Below are positions 42,876-52,500 of a DNA stretch of 64,000 nt, one piece after another. A program made the position numbers and the translations under genes. The notes beneath the pieces are model-generated. The model saw nothing but the letters and a program-made list of their open reading frames with translations. It did no database searches and was not told the DNA's origin. Origin of the DNA: Flavobacterium sp. Root420 (GTDB lineage Bacteria > Bacteroidota > Bacteroidia > Flavobacteriales > Flavobacteriaceae). Within the stretch, counting starts at the first letter, position 1. Each line of letters starts with the position of its first letter. The stretch lies in assembly GCF_001427905.1 (NCBI RefSeq), contig NZ_LMEF01000004.1:39811-103810 (forward strand), in the 5' to 3' direction.

Positions 42876-44557
42876 GTTTTATTATGCTTCTTTTTCTTTC
42901 CTGTCAGGAAAAAAAAACTGTCAATATTAACACAGAACCTATCCAAAAAGAGGCATTTAGTTTACGAAATAAAGCAATTGAAAATAGAGCCAAACAAAAC
43001 TTTAATACGGCTTTTTACCAGTTTAATAAATCAAAACAACTTTTTGAAACTTTAAAAGACAGTGCCAATATTGGATACATACTTATTGAAATGGCATTCA
43101 TTCAACAAGTCAATGGAGACTACTATGGAAGTAAAGAGACTGTTACCGAAGCCTTAGCTTATTATAAAAAAAAGAATACATACACCTCTTCAATAAATAA
43201 TACATTAGGTGTCGCTGATAAAGAACTATCTCTTTACGATGATGCTATTTTTTACTATAAAGAATCTATAAAAGACGAGCCCGATCTTGTCGCTAAATAC
43301 ACGCCCTTGAGCAATATTGCTACGGTCTATATCTACCAAAAAAAATATGATAAGGCGATTATCCTTATAGAATCTATATTAAGTGAAAAATTATCAAAAA
43401 AGCTTACTCCTCAAGCTTTATCAACAATGCAAGATAATCTAGGTTATGCTTATTTTAAAGATGGAATGGATGAAAAAGGACTCGCTCTAATGAAGGAGGC
43501 ACTCCAAACAAGAAACAACCTTAAAGAAACTTATGGAAGTATTGAAAGTTATTTGCATTTGGCTGATTATTATGCCAAAAAGGACCTTCAAAAATCAGAT
43601 GAAAATGCTTTTGCTGCTTACAATATTGCTACCAAACTAAATAGTATTGATGAAAGATTAGAAGCACTTCAAATTATAATTTCAAATAATCACAGCGCGT
43701 CTCACAGCAAATATGTACAACATTATTTTACACTAAACGACAGCATTATTAAGATTAGAAATAACTTTAAAAATAAATTTGCAAAGATTAAATACGATTC
43801 TAAAAAAGAAAAAGACGAAAACGCAAAACTTCGTTTAGAAAAAGCAGAAAATCTATTATCACTTCAAAGAGCTAAATATCTAAGAATTGTTTTTGTAATT
43901 GTTCTTGTTTTTTTAACCATTTTAATCACAATTCTAATACGTTATTATAAAAACAAAAATAAGGCTATAGAATTTAAAACTTCGTATAATACCGAAACCC
44001 GAATTGCAAAAAAAATCCACGATGAATTAGCAAACGATGTCTATCAGGTAATTGCTTTTGCCGAATCTCACCCATTAGCAACGGAGAGTACCAAAGAGAA
44101 TCTGCTTCAAAAATTAGATGACATTTACGGACGTGTAAGAGGAATTTCGAAAGAAAACAACCGAATTGATACCGGCATTGATTTTACCAAAAGCATGAAA
44201 GAAATGCTTTCGGTTTATAATACGAATGAAAGAAATATCATTATTACCAATTTAGAAAATATAGACTGGGAAAGTATTGATGATACAAAAAAGATTACCA
44301 TTAGTAGAATATTACAGGAATTAATGGTAAACATGAAAAAACATAGTATGGCAAACTTAGTTCTTATAAAATTTGAAAGTGATCCAAAATCAATCGTAAT
44401 ACACTATACTGATAATGGTAAAGGTTTCGAAAAAAGTAAGATTGCAAAAAATGGCCTCCTAAACATAGAAACCCGTATTCAGGCTGTTAAAGGAACTATT
44501 GATTTTGATACAGCACCTGACAAAGGGTTTAAAGCAAAAATAATAATGCCAAAATAA
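42854..44557 (+). CDS. Module 2 TPR-containing sensor histidine kinase, lipoprotein signal
   Basis: 567 residues, colinear with the kinase at 28350. Lipobox-like LFLSC (Cys 16) is followed by a TPR-rich region (about 35-300), a coiled coil with a KKEKDENAKLRLEKAENLL stretch, one membrane segment (about 346-364), phospho-acceptor H389 in RIAKKIHDELAND, and the HATPase domain (ELMVNMKKHS, then a GLLNIETRI G-box). All catalytic motifs are intact. No response regulator follows, so it may use the one at 30064 (inference). Confidence 0.88.
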   Translation: MLRSPFFCFIMLLFLSCQEKKTVNINTEPIQKEAFSLRNKAIENRAKQNFNTAFYQFNKSKQLFETLKDSANIGYILIEMAFIQQVNGDYYGSKETVTEALAYYKKKNTYTSSINNTLGVADKELSLYDDAIFYYKESIKDEPDLVAKYTPLSNIATVYIYQKKYDKAIILIESILSEKLSKKLTPQALSTMQDNLGYAYFKDGMDEKGLALMKEALQTRNNLKETYGSIESYLHLADYYAKKDLQKSDENAFAAYNIATKLNSIDERLEALQIIISNNHSASHSKYVQHYFTLNDSIIKIRNNFKNKFAKIKYDSKKEKDENAKLRLEKAENLLSLQRAKYLRIVFVIVLVFLTILITILIRYYKNKNKAIEFKTSYNTETRIAKKIHDELANDVYQVIAFAESHPLATESTKENLLQKLDDIYGRVRGISKENNRIDTGIDFTKSMKEMLSVYNTNERNIIITNLENIDWESIDDTKKITISRILQELMVNMKKHSMANLVLIKFESDPKSIVIHYTDNGKGFEKSKIAKNGLLNIETRIQAVKGTIDFDTAPDKGFKAKIIMPK

Positions 44558-44685
44558 GGAGAAAATTCCAAATTTTAAATTCCAAATTCCAAACTTTACA
44601 TTTTACAAAAAAACTTTTTTTGTCCTAATTTATAAATCAGGACTCCTGAATTATAAATTTATTCCGATTCAAATTCCACCAATCA

Positions 44686-44693
44686 TAGTTTTG
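44686..44693 (+). promoter_or_regulatory. Putative -7 box of the DJ-1/PfpI gene
   Basis: TAGTTTTG fits TANNTTTG, the -7 consensus of Bacteroidota, 25 bases before the start codon. I see no good -33 element, so this is tentative. Confidence 0.35.
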
Positions 44694-44717
44694 TGAAAAA
44701 TTTAATTCTAAAAGCTT

Positions 44718-45851
44718 ATGAAAAAAATGATCTGTTTTATCGCACTAGTATTTTTACCAACTTGTTTATTAGCACAAACGGAAGAAGAGGCAGCTGTTAA
44801 AAAATGTATTCAAAATTACCTTGATGGTACCTCGTACAACAACCCTGACAGCATCGAAAAAGCATTTTATCCTGAAGCCAATCTATTTTTAAGCCACAAA
44901 GACAAAGACTTATGGATTGTACCTATTCGCGAATACACCACATGGTTTAAAAATGACAAGCAGGGGCAATTTAATGGTCGCGTAGGCAGAATTATTTCTA
45001 TTGATCTCTATAACAACATAGCTTCGGCTAAGGCAGAAATACTAATACCTGAAAAAAAATTAGAATTCATTGATCTCTTTTTGCTCAAAAAGATTCAGGG
45101 CGAATGGAAAATAATAAGTAAATCGGCAAGCAGCTTGACTAGTAACAAATCAGGGCAGCAAATCCTGTTTATTGTTTCGAATGCCCATTATTATGGCAAA
45201 TCAACTATAGCCACTGGCAATAGTTTTGCTGAAATAGTAAACGCCTATAATACTTTTAAAATATCTGGTTACACAGTCGATTTTGTAAGTCCGGAAGGCG
45301 GAAGCATTCCGTTAGCCTATATCAACACCTCCGACACTTTGCAAAAACAATATTTATTTGATCCGGATTTTATGTACGCTATAAAAAACACTAAAAAACC
45401 CGAAGAAATTGATTCAAAAAATTACAAAGCTGTTTATTACGTGGGTGGCGGAGCTGCAATGTATAATGTACCTGAAAATAAACAAATTCAAACTATTGCT
45501 TTACAAGTATATGAAGAAAACAAGGGTATTATTTCTTCTGTTTGTCATGGAACCGCAGGAATTGTCAACTTAAAAACAAATGATGGCAAATATTTAGTAG
45601 CGGGGAAAAAAATTAGTGGTTACCCCGATTCATTCGAAAAACAAGATGCAGAGTATTTTAAGCAATTCCCATTCTTAATTCAAAAAACAATTGAAGAAAG
45701 AGGCGGCACTTTTAAGTTTTCTAAAGGTGATATTTCACATGTAGAAACGGATGGAAGAATTGTTACAGGACAAAATTTTCAATCGTCAAGCGATGTGGCT
45801 TTAAAGATTATAGGATTAATAAACGACGAAAAAACGAAAAATCAACTATAG
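44718..45851 (+). CDS. Lumazine-binding-like/NTF2 plus DJ-1/PfpI fusion protein
   Basis: 377 residues with a signal peptide (about 1-20, ending LLAQ). Residues about 23-135 are an NTF2-like domain (putative lumazine-binding type: IQNYLDGTSYNNPDSIEKAF). Residues about 145-370 are a DJ-1/PfpI domain with the nucleophile C276 in SSVCHGTAGIV and an SPEGGSI segment for the partner acid. Possible roles are hydrolase, glyoxalase III-like or chaperone; DJ-1 members vary too much for a firm call. The periplasmic location is unusual for that family. Confidence 0.85.
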   Translation: MKKMICFIALVFLPTCLLAQTEEEAAVKKCIQNYLDGTSYNNPDSIEKAFYPEANLFLSHKDKDLWIVPIREYTTWFKNDKQGQFNGRVGRIISIDLYNNIASAKAEILIPEKKLEFIDLFLLKKIQGEWKIISKSASSLTSNKSGQQILFIVSNAHYYGKSTIATGNSFAEIVNAYNTFKISGYTVDFVSPEGGSIPLAYINTSDTLQKQYLFDPDFMYAIKNTKKPEEIDSKNYKAVYYVGGGAAMYNVPENKQIQTIALQVYEENKGIISSVCHGTAGIVNLKTNDGKYLVAGKKISGYPDSFEKQDAEYFKQFPFLIQKTIEERGGTFKFSKGDISHVETDGRIVTGQNFQSSSDVALKIIGLINDEKTKNQL

Positions 45852-45889
45852 GATCAGGTGATCTGCAATTATCCGAAGTTCGAGTATAT

Positions 45890-45926
45890 TAAAAAAAAAC
45901 TCCCAGAATTTTATTTCTGGGAGGTT
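45890..45926 (-). terminator. Terminator hairpin at the left of array segment 2
   Basis: CTCCCAGAA/TTCTGGGAG (45900-45908 with 45915-45923) with the A-run at 45891-45899 giving a T-run on the minus strand. It closely resembles the terminator after the efflux operon at 48.07 kb. Confidence 0.75.
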
Positions 45927-45947
45927 TCTACTAATGACTATTACTTC

Positions 45948-45968
45948 CATTGTAGTAGCTGTACACTT
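45948..45968 (-). repeat. Truncated attC-like half-site
   Basis: CATTGTAGTAGCTGTACAC is one arm of the attC-like repeat with a degenerate end. The rest is absent: the terminator lies immediately to the left. Confidence 0.45.
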
Positions 45969-46446
45969 ATTTTTTTTCAAGGTAATCTATGTCCAATACG
46001 TCACTCAATCTGCTTAAACTAGATTTTGAGAATCGTCTGAATGCAAATTCAATAAATACATATCTAATTATTAATAATTGCAGTATTGCTACAAGTATAA
46101 AGATTATTGAAAACTCTTCTTTGTTAGAAAAAAATTGAGCAATTAAACCAATAAAAGGAAAGCACAATAAAACACTTAGCAAAATTCGGAAGGCTTTATT
46201 TATTTCCACTTCAACTTGTCCATCTTTGTTAACAATTTTGCCTGTTAAAACACAAAATGCCCCTTTTCCAATTTCTGAGGATATTATCCTAAACGTATTG
46301 TCTTTAATTATGCCACGAAATGATTTGTCGGTTATTTTTGAAGTCAAACTTTCAGACAGGTCAGTTCTTCTTTTTAAACGCTCAAGAGTTTCTGTTTCTT
46401 CTCCAATTATTTTGAAAGTATAATCGTTTTTTGGAAATATGTTCAT
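45967..46446 (-). CDS. Cassette gene f, two-span membrane protein, unknown
   Basis: 159 residues. A ~90-residue soluble N-terminal part (YTFKIIGEETETLERLKRRT, then LTGKIVNKDGQVEVEI) is followed by two hydrophobic segments (about 84-103 and 112-134) and a Ser-rich C terminus. No family recognised. The high-side end GTATAAC lies at 46472. Confidence 0.55.
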   Translation of the reverse strand: MNIFPKNDYTFKIIGEETETLERLKRRTDLSESLTSKITDKSFRGIIKDNTFRIISSEIGKGAFCVLTGKIVNKDGQVEVEINKAFRILLSVLLCFPFIGLIAQFFSNKEEFSIIFILVAILQLLIIRYVFIEFAFRRFSKSSLSRLSDVLDIDYLEKK

Positions 46447-46471
46447 TCTTTTTTTTGATTTTTAAAATTAG

Positions 46472-46605
46472 GTATAACGTTCTAATACTACAATCAGGTT
46501 TGGAGTTAACTTAACCCCATTGTTTGGATTTGCCAAATCATCCCAAATAAAAAACCATTTTCCCATTAAGCCTATTGTCTAAATCCGTTGTAATAGCTGT
46601 TAGGC
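46472..46605 (-). repeat. attC-like site 6
   Basis: 134 bp. Read on minus: GCCTAAC (46605-46599), then arm CTATTACAACGGATTTAG, middle, arm CCAAACCTGATTGTAGTA and GTTATAC (46478-46472). GCCTAAC fits RYYYAAC; GTTATAC deviates by one base from GTTRRRY. Confidence 0.65.
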
Positions 46606-46614
46606 GTCGTTTTT

Positions 46615-47253
46615 TTACTTTGCACCAATCAGGACTTTCCCTTTTGGTATATAATAGAGATAATCTTCTCCATATTCATTTTCTGCTTTGACTTTGGTAT
46701 AATTTTTCTTTTGCAATTTTTTTAATAGTTTTTTGCAATAATTATAATCTTCTGCGATATGATAATAACTTTCTTGAGTAATTAATTCCTGTTCACTAAA
46801 TATATCATCGTCAGAATGAGTTTTCCATTTAAAATCAGCACTTAATATTTTTTGAAAACTAGCGTCACTTTTATAATCTGCGATGCGAAAAAAATGTTCG
46901 TAATATTCAATTTCTTCTTTTCCAATAGCACAAATTACCTGAGATTTTGAGACTCTAGGCTCAAATAGATAAATTTTTAAAAAATATGGTTGATTCAATT
47001 TGTCAAGTTCAATTTTCCAATGATTATATATTTCCTGTAAACCTAATATAATATGCTTTCTCGTTTTTGTTTTCGGTTCTGCTATATTGCTATTATTAAT
47101 TGAAATATTAAAATAAGGGTTAAACGAAACATAGGTATAACAATATTTATTAGCTAAAAAGTCGCTAATGTTTATAGTTCGGTTTTGCTCAATCCAATTC
47201 TGAATTCTCTTCTGAATTTTTTTGTGACCTCTTATTTTCTTAATTCTATTCAT
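46615..47253 (-). CDS. Cassette gene g, unknown
   Basis: 212 residues, basic and Tyr/Lys-rich, no signal peptide. Features seen: KKIQKRIQNWIEQNRTINIS near the N terminus and an aromatic-rich YLYYIPKGKVLIGAK C terminus. No family recognised. Its unit has the best match of ends in the window: GTTAGGCGTC at 46599-46608 and GACGCCTAAC at 47273-47282. Confidence 0.55.
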   Translation of the reverse strand: MNRIKKIRGHKKIQKRIQNWIEQNRTINISDFLANKYCYTYVSFNPYFNISINNSNIAEPKTKTRKHIILGLQEIYNHWKIELDKLNQPYFLKIYLFEPRVSKSQVICAIGKEEIEYYEHFFRIADYKSDASFQKILSADFKWKTHSDDDIFSEQELITQESYYHIAEDYNYCKKLLKKLQKKNYTKVKAENEYGEDYLYYIPKGKVLIGAK

Positions 47254-47275
47254 GTGTTTCGTCTGCTAAAATGAC

Positions 47276-47408
47276 GCCTAACGTTCTGGGACTACAGCGG
47301 GTTTGGGACTAAATTAAGCCCATTTTTCGGATTTGCAAAATCTTCCCAAATACAAAACCAACTTTCAATTAAGCCAATTGCCCAAATCCGTTGTAGCATC
47401 TGTTATGG
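47276..47408 (-). repeat. attC-like site 7
   Basis: 133 bp. On plus: GCCTAAC, arm ACTACAGCGGGTTTGGG (about 47291-47307), arm CCCAAATCCGTTGTAG (about 47381-47396), GTTATGG. The two arms pair with only two G-T-type mismatches, so a single strand could fold like an attC bottom strand. Confidence 0.7.
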
Positions 47409-47416
47409 CTAGTTTT

Positions 47417-47896
47417 TTATTGATTATATTTGGAAACAACATATTCTCTAAGTTTTTTATTAAACCTCGGATCCGTTCCAAAACTATAATTTTTAGGCAA
47501 ACCAAATTGGATTTTAAAATCAATGGTTGGAAAAGTAAATACTCTATCACAACCAAATGAAGAAAATACATTCCAAAACCAGAGACTATAAATTTTTCTT
47601 CCATTTAGAGTCATTACTATTGGTAATCCCGATAAAGGAATTTTCATGTCTGTAAATTTATGTTTCCCTTTTTCTGTTAAAATTATTTGTTGATTCTTCC
47701 AATTAAAATGCTTGATATCTTCCTCATTTATTATTGGGACTGACTCCATCTTGGCTGTTTCCAAGTCAAAACAATATTTGCAATCAGAATTTACGTTTTT
47801 ATAATGTTTTACAATGAAAAATTCAATTCCTGATTTTTGTGCGTATAGATTAAATCCGATGAAAAATAAAAGCACATAAAATAGATTTCGTTTCAT
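47417..47896 (-). CDS. Cassette gene h, secreted protein, unknown
   Basis: 159 residues with a signal peptide ending NLYAQ (about residue 19). The mature protein has CKYCFDLETAKMESVP and a FNWKNQQIILTEKGKHKF stretch, then a C-terminal FGTDPRFNKKLREYVVSKYNQ-like end. The two closely spaced Cys suggest a redox or metal site, but I recognise no family. Its right-hand cassette boundary is not found. Confidence 0.55.
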   Translation of the reverse strand: MKRNLFYVLLFFIGFNLYAQKSGIEFFIVKHYKNVNSDCKYCFDLETAKMESVPIINEEDIKHFNWKNQQIILTEKGKHKFTDMKIPLSGLPIVMTLNGRKIYSLWFWNVFSSFGCDRVFTFPTIDFKIQFGLPKNYSFGTDPRFNKKLREYVVSKYNQ

Positions 47897-48064
47897 TGTC
47901 TAATGTTTTTTTATAAATCACCTATATTTTTCTTTCAAATATATTCTTTTCTTTTTTCAAATTACAAACTAATATTCAATAAGAACAACATAAAAAAAAT
48001 CCCAATCCTACGAAGTTTCATTTTCACACAAACCAAATCAATCTATTTTCTTTCCTCTTCCTCC

Positions 48065-48100
48065 AAAAAAAAACCTCCCAGAATTTTACTTCTGAGAGGC
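48065..48100 (-). terminator. Terminator of the RND efflux operon
   Basis: CCTCCCAGAA/TTCTGAGAGG (48074-48083 with 48090-48099, one mismatch) with an A-run at 48065-48073, giving T-run on the minus strand, 31 bases after the TolC-like gene. Confidence 0.8.
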
Positions 48101-48130
48101 TCCTACTAATAACTAATTAAAACAGGCATT

Positions 48131-49570
48131 CTACTTCCAACCCCCGCCTAAGTCCCTGTAAACATGAACGGCAGCATTGAGTTGTTCTTTTTTAGTATCG
48201 ATCAGTTCTAATTTCGACTCTAATGCGTCTCGTTGTGTCATTAAAACTTCAAAATAATCAACTCTGGCCGATTTGAATAAATCATTAGAGACTTCAATCG
48301 AAGTGTTTAACGCATCAACTTGTTGTGATTTTAGATCATAACTCTTTTGAAGATTATCGATTTTAGAAAGCTGATTAGATACTTCTAAATAAGCGTTTAA
48401 AATAGTTTTATCATAATTATATAAAGCCTGAAGCTGTCTTGCATTGGCGCTAGAAAATTCGGCCTTAATGGCATTTCTGTTAATCAAAGGCGCAGCCAGA
48501 TCGCCTGCCAAAGAATATAAAATGGATTCCGGGAAGGTGAACAGATAAGAAGGTTTGAAAGCCTGAACTCCAAACGCTGCAGAAATATCAAGTGACGGAT
48601 AAAATTCGGCACGAGCTACTTTTACATCCAATTTAGCAGCAACCAATTGTAATTCTGCTTGTTTCACATCAGGGCGGTTCATCAACAATTGAGAGGGTAT
48701 ACCGGCACTAACTGAAGCTGGCAACAATGTTAAGAAGTTGCTGTTTGTTCTTTTAATTTCCTGCGGATAACGTCCTAACAAGAAATTAATTTTATTCTCA
48801 TCTTCTTTGATTTGTTGTAAGATATCAAACTCCAGGCTTTTTGAAGTTAAAACCTCAGCCTCAAATTTCTTAACTCCCAATTCTGTAGCTCTCGCCGCCT
48901 GCTTCTGGATTTTTACAATTTCCAAAGCGTTTGACTGCAAAGTGATCGTCTGTTTTACAATATCCAGTTGACTATCCAAAGCTAATAATTCGTAATATGA
49001 ATCGGCTATTTCAGCAATAAGATTGGTCACTACAAAGTTTTTACCTTCAACTGTTGCCAAATATCTGTTTACTGCCGCTTTTTTAGAATTGCGCAGTTTT
49101 TTCCAGATATCTACTTCCCAATTTGCATAAGCAGCAATGGTAAAATCTCCAAGCGGATCAGGTGTTTCAATACCTGGTTTGATTTCTGTAGTGGCATCAC
49201 CAGCCCCTTGGCTGGTGTACCTACCTACTTTCTCTACTCCAGCTCCGGCGCGTACTCCGACAGTTGGTAATAAAAGGCCTTTGCGAACCCTAATATCATT
49301 TTTTGCTATTTCGATTTCCTGTAGCGTCATGTTTAACTCCTGATTGTTTTTCAGGGCCACATCAATCAAATCAACAAGGTTTTGATCCTTAAAGAACGCA
49401 TTCCATTTTACAGTAGACGTATTGGTTGTGTCCTGAGCTTTTGCAATACCAAATGCTTCAGGAACCGGTGTGCTGGTCGTCGCCGTCTCTGCCGCAGGAG
49501 CTTTACAGCCCGCAACAGCAAGGCATAAACCTACCGCAACACTATATTGATATAATTTGAATTTAGACAT
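48131..49570 (-). CDS. TolC-like outer membrane efflux lipoprotein (NodT type)
   Basis: The outer-membrane exit duct of the pump. A start at 49570 (MSKFKLYQYS) gives a lipoprotein signal with Cys 22 (AVAGC); the longer frame from 49582 adds four residues and lengthens the overlap. The ~479-residue protein has the duplicated helical-hairpin pattern of OEP proteins, for example WEVDIWKKLRNSKKAA, and the LLMNRPDVKQAELQLVAA and ARAEFYPSLDISAAFG motifs. It overlaps the pump gene by 8 bases. Confidence 0.93.
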   Translation of the reverse strand: MSKFKLYQYSVAVGLCLAVAGCKAPAAETATTSTPVPEAFGIAKAQDTTNTSTVKWNAFFKDQNLVDLIDVALKNNQELNMTLQEIEIAKNDIRVRKGLLLPTVGVRAGAGVEKVGRYTSQGAGDATTEIKPGIETPDPLGDFTIAAYANWEVDIWKKLRNSKKAAVNRYLATVEGKNFVVTNLIAEIADSYYELLALDSQLDIVKQTITLQSNALEIVKIQKQAARATELGVKKFEAEVLTSKSLEFDILQQIKEDENKINFLLGRYPQEIKRTNSNFLTLLPASVSAGIPSQLLMNRPDVKQAELQLVAAKLDVKVARAEFYPSLDISAAFGVQAFKPSYLFTFPESILYSLAGDLAAPLINRNAIKAEFSSANARQLQALYNYDKTILNAYLEVSNQLSKIDNLQKSYDLKSQQVDALNTSIEVSNDLFKSARVDYFEVLMTQRDALESKLELIDTKKEQLNAAVHVYRDLGGGWK

Positions 49571-52500
49571 GATTGTTATCAATTTCTTCAGTTAATGGAT
49601 TCTCTTCTTCATTTTTAACCAGTTTGTGTTTCTCTGCAATTCGTCCGAAAATGTAATACAATCCAGGAATTACAAATACACCACAAATAGTTCCGATAAG
49701 CATACCTCCGGCAGCAGCTGTACCAATGGTTCTGTTACCAATTTTACCCGGGCCAGAAGCAAATGCAAGCGGCAATAATCCCGCGATAAATGCAAATGAA
49801 GTCATCAAAATAGGACGGAACCTCGCTTTCGCTCCTTCCATTGCAGCTTCAAGAACGGTTTTACCTGCAGCATGTCGCTGTATTGCAAACTCTACAATCA
49901 ACACGGCATTTTTACCCAGTAAACCAATAAGCATTACCATCGCAACCTGAGCATAAATATTGTTTTCTAATCCCGTTACTTTCAATAAAAGGAAAGCTCC
50001 AAAAATACCTGCCGGCAAAGAAAGAATTACTGATAATGGCAAAATAAAACTTTCGTATTGAGCAGCCAAAACCAGGTATACGAATCCTAAACAAATAAGG
50101 AATACCCAAATCGCCTGATTTCCTTGTGCTACCTCATCGGCAGAAATACCTGCCCAGTCAATGTCAAATCCTCTAGGCAATTTTTTAGCCGCAACTTCCT
50201 GAATTACTTTAATTGCTGTTCCGGAACTATAACCCGGAGCAGGACCACCACTAATTTCCGTTGAGGTATACATATTATGTCTTGTAATTTCTGAAAGACC
50301 GTATACTTTTTCTAATTTCATAAAAGCAGAAAAAGGAACCATTTCATCACGATCATTTTTTACATACAATTTCAAAATGTCATCTGGTTGCGCACGATAT
50401 TCTGGTGCAGCCTGAACGATTACTTTATAGTTAATTCCGTATTTAATAAAACTGATTTCGTAGTTACTTCCCACAAGAGTGGACAAAGTGTTCATCGCAT
50501 TTTCGATAGAAACTCCTTTTTGTTGTGCCAAATCATTGTCGACTTTCATCATATACTGAGGGAAACTCGCACTAAAGAAACTAAACACGTTTGATAATTC
50601 CGGACGTTTGTTCAATTCTTCAACAAACTCTTTATTAACTTCTTCTACTTTTTTGAAATCACCTACACCAGTTTTATCCAGCAAACGAAGCTCAAATCCT
50701 CCTGCTGCTCCATATCCTGGTACTGCAGGCGGTTGGAAAAATTCGATATTGGCACCCGGAATATCTTTCGATTTTTCTTCCAGTTCCGTCATAATTTCCT
50801 GAACAGATTCTTTACGATCGTTCCAGTCTTTTAAGTTGATCAAACATGTTCCAGCGTTAGATCCGGTACCTTCCGTCAAAATTTCATAACCTGCCAATGA
50901 AGAAACAGATTTAACTCCATCTACTGTCTCGGCAATTTTTTGCAATTTCTCAGCAATATTATTGGTTCTTTCTAATGATGAACCCGGAGGTGTCTGGATA
51001 ATAGCATAAAACATTCCCTGATCCTCATTCGGAATAAACCCGGAAGGAACTGTGCTACTAATCAACCATGTTCCGGCACAAAATCCAAGAAGTGCTATAA
51101 TAGTAACCGCTCTTCTGTTTACGATTTTAGCTAATACATTTTGGTATTTACCCTGAGCAAGATTAAACTTGTTATTAAAACCATCTATAAATCTGTTGAT
51201 AGGTGTTTTCTTTTTAGGTGTACCGTGATTATTTTTTAACATCATCGCACATAGTGCCGGTGTCAAAGTCAAAGCTACAATACCTGAAAGGATAATCGCC
51301 GTTGCCATCGTAATCGAGAACTGTCTGTAAAATACTCCAACAGGACCAGACATAAACGCAACCGGAATAAATACCGCCGCCATTAAGAATGTAATCGCTA
51401 CAATAGCTCCTGCAATCTCGTGCATCGCTTTTTTAGTTGCTTTAAGTGGCGAAAGATGTTCTTCCTCCATCTTGGCGTGAACGGCTTCAATAACCACAAT
51501 CGCATCATCGACGACGACCCCAATGGCCAAAACCAATGCAAACAACGTAATTAAGTTCAATGAAATATCAAAGAAGGTCATGAACACAAACGTTCCTACC
51601 AATGAAACCGGTACCGCAATTGCCGGAATAACCGTTGAACGCCAGTCTCCTAAGAAAAGGAATACTACCAAACCAACCAAAATAAAGGCTTCAATCAAAG
51701 TGTGAATTACTTTTTCGATAGAAGCGTCTAAGAATTTAGAAACGTCATAAGAGATTTCGTAATCCATTCCTTTTGGAAATTTTTGTTTGATTTTTTCCAG
51801 TTTGGCTTTAACGTCTTCGATAACCTGATTCGCGTTACTTCCGAAAGATTGTTTCAATACAATAGCTGCAGATGGTCTTCCGTTCAAATTCGAATAAATA
51901 TCATACATCGAGCTGCCAAATTCAATTTTGGCAATATCTTTCAAACGCAAAAGTTCCCCGTTACTATTTGATTTTACAATGATGTTCTCATATTGCTCTT
52001 TGCTTGTAAAACGCCCTGAATATTTCAATACATATTCAAATGCCTGAGAACGTTTACCAGAACTTTCACCTGTTTTACCCGGCGAAGCTTCCAAACTCTG
52101 GCTTGATAATGCTTCCATTACCTCATCAGCAGATATTTTATAAGCTAGCATACGATCGGGTTTCAACCAAATACGCATCGCATATTCGCGTGTTCCTAAA
52201 ATATCTCCGGAACCAACTCCATTTACCCTTTTCAATTCTGACAATACGTTGATATCGGCATAATTGTATAAGAACTTCATGTCGGTATTTTTATCCGTAC
52301 TATAAAGATTCACATACATCAACATACTCGGAACCTCACGGGTAATCTTTACTCCCTCTCTTACTACTAAAGGAGGTAATTTATTAGTCACCGAAGCCAC
52401 ACGGTTCTGCACGTTAATAGCAGCCTGATTCGGATCAGTTCCTAAGTTAAATACAACCTGAATACTTGCTTCTCCATCATTTCCGGCATCAGAAGTCATG

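Noticed and set aside
44558..44717. Missed response regulator after the module-2 kinase
   Set aside because: The interval is only 160 bases and holds repeats of AAATTCCAAA and a small hairpin; no receiver-domain sequence is present.
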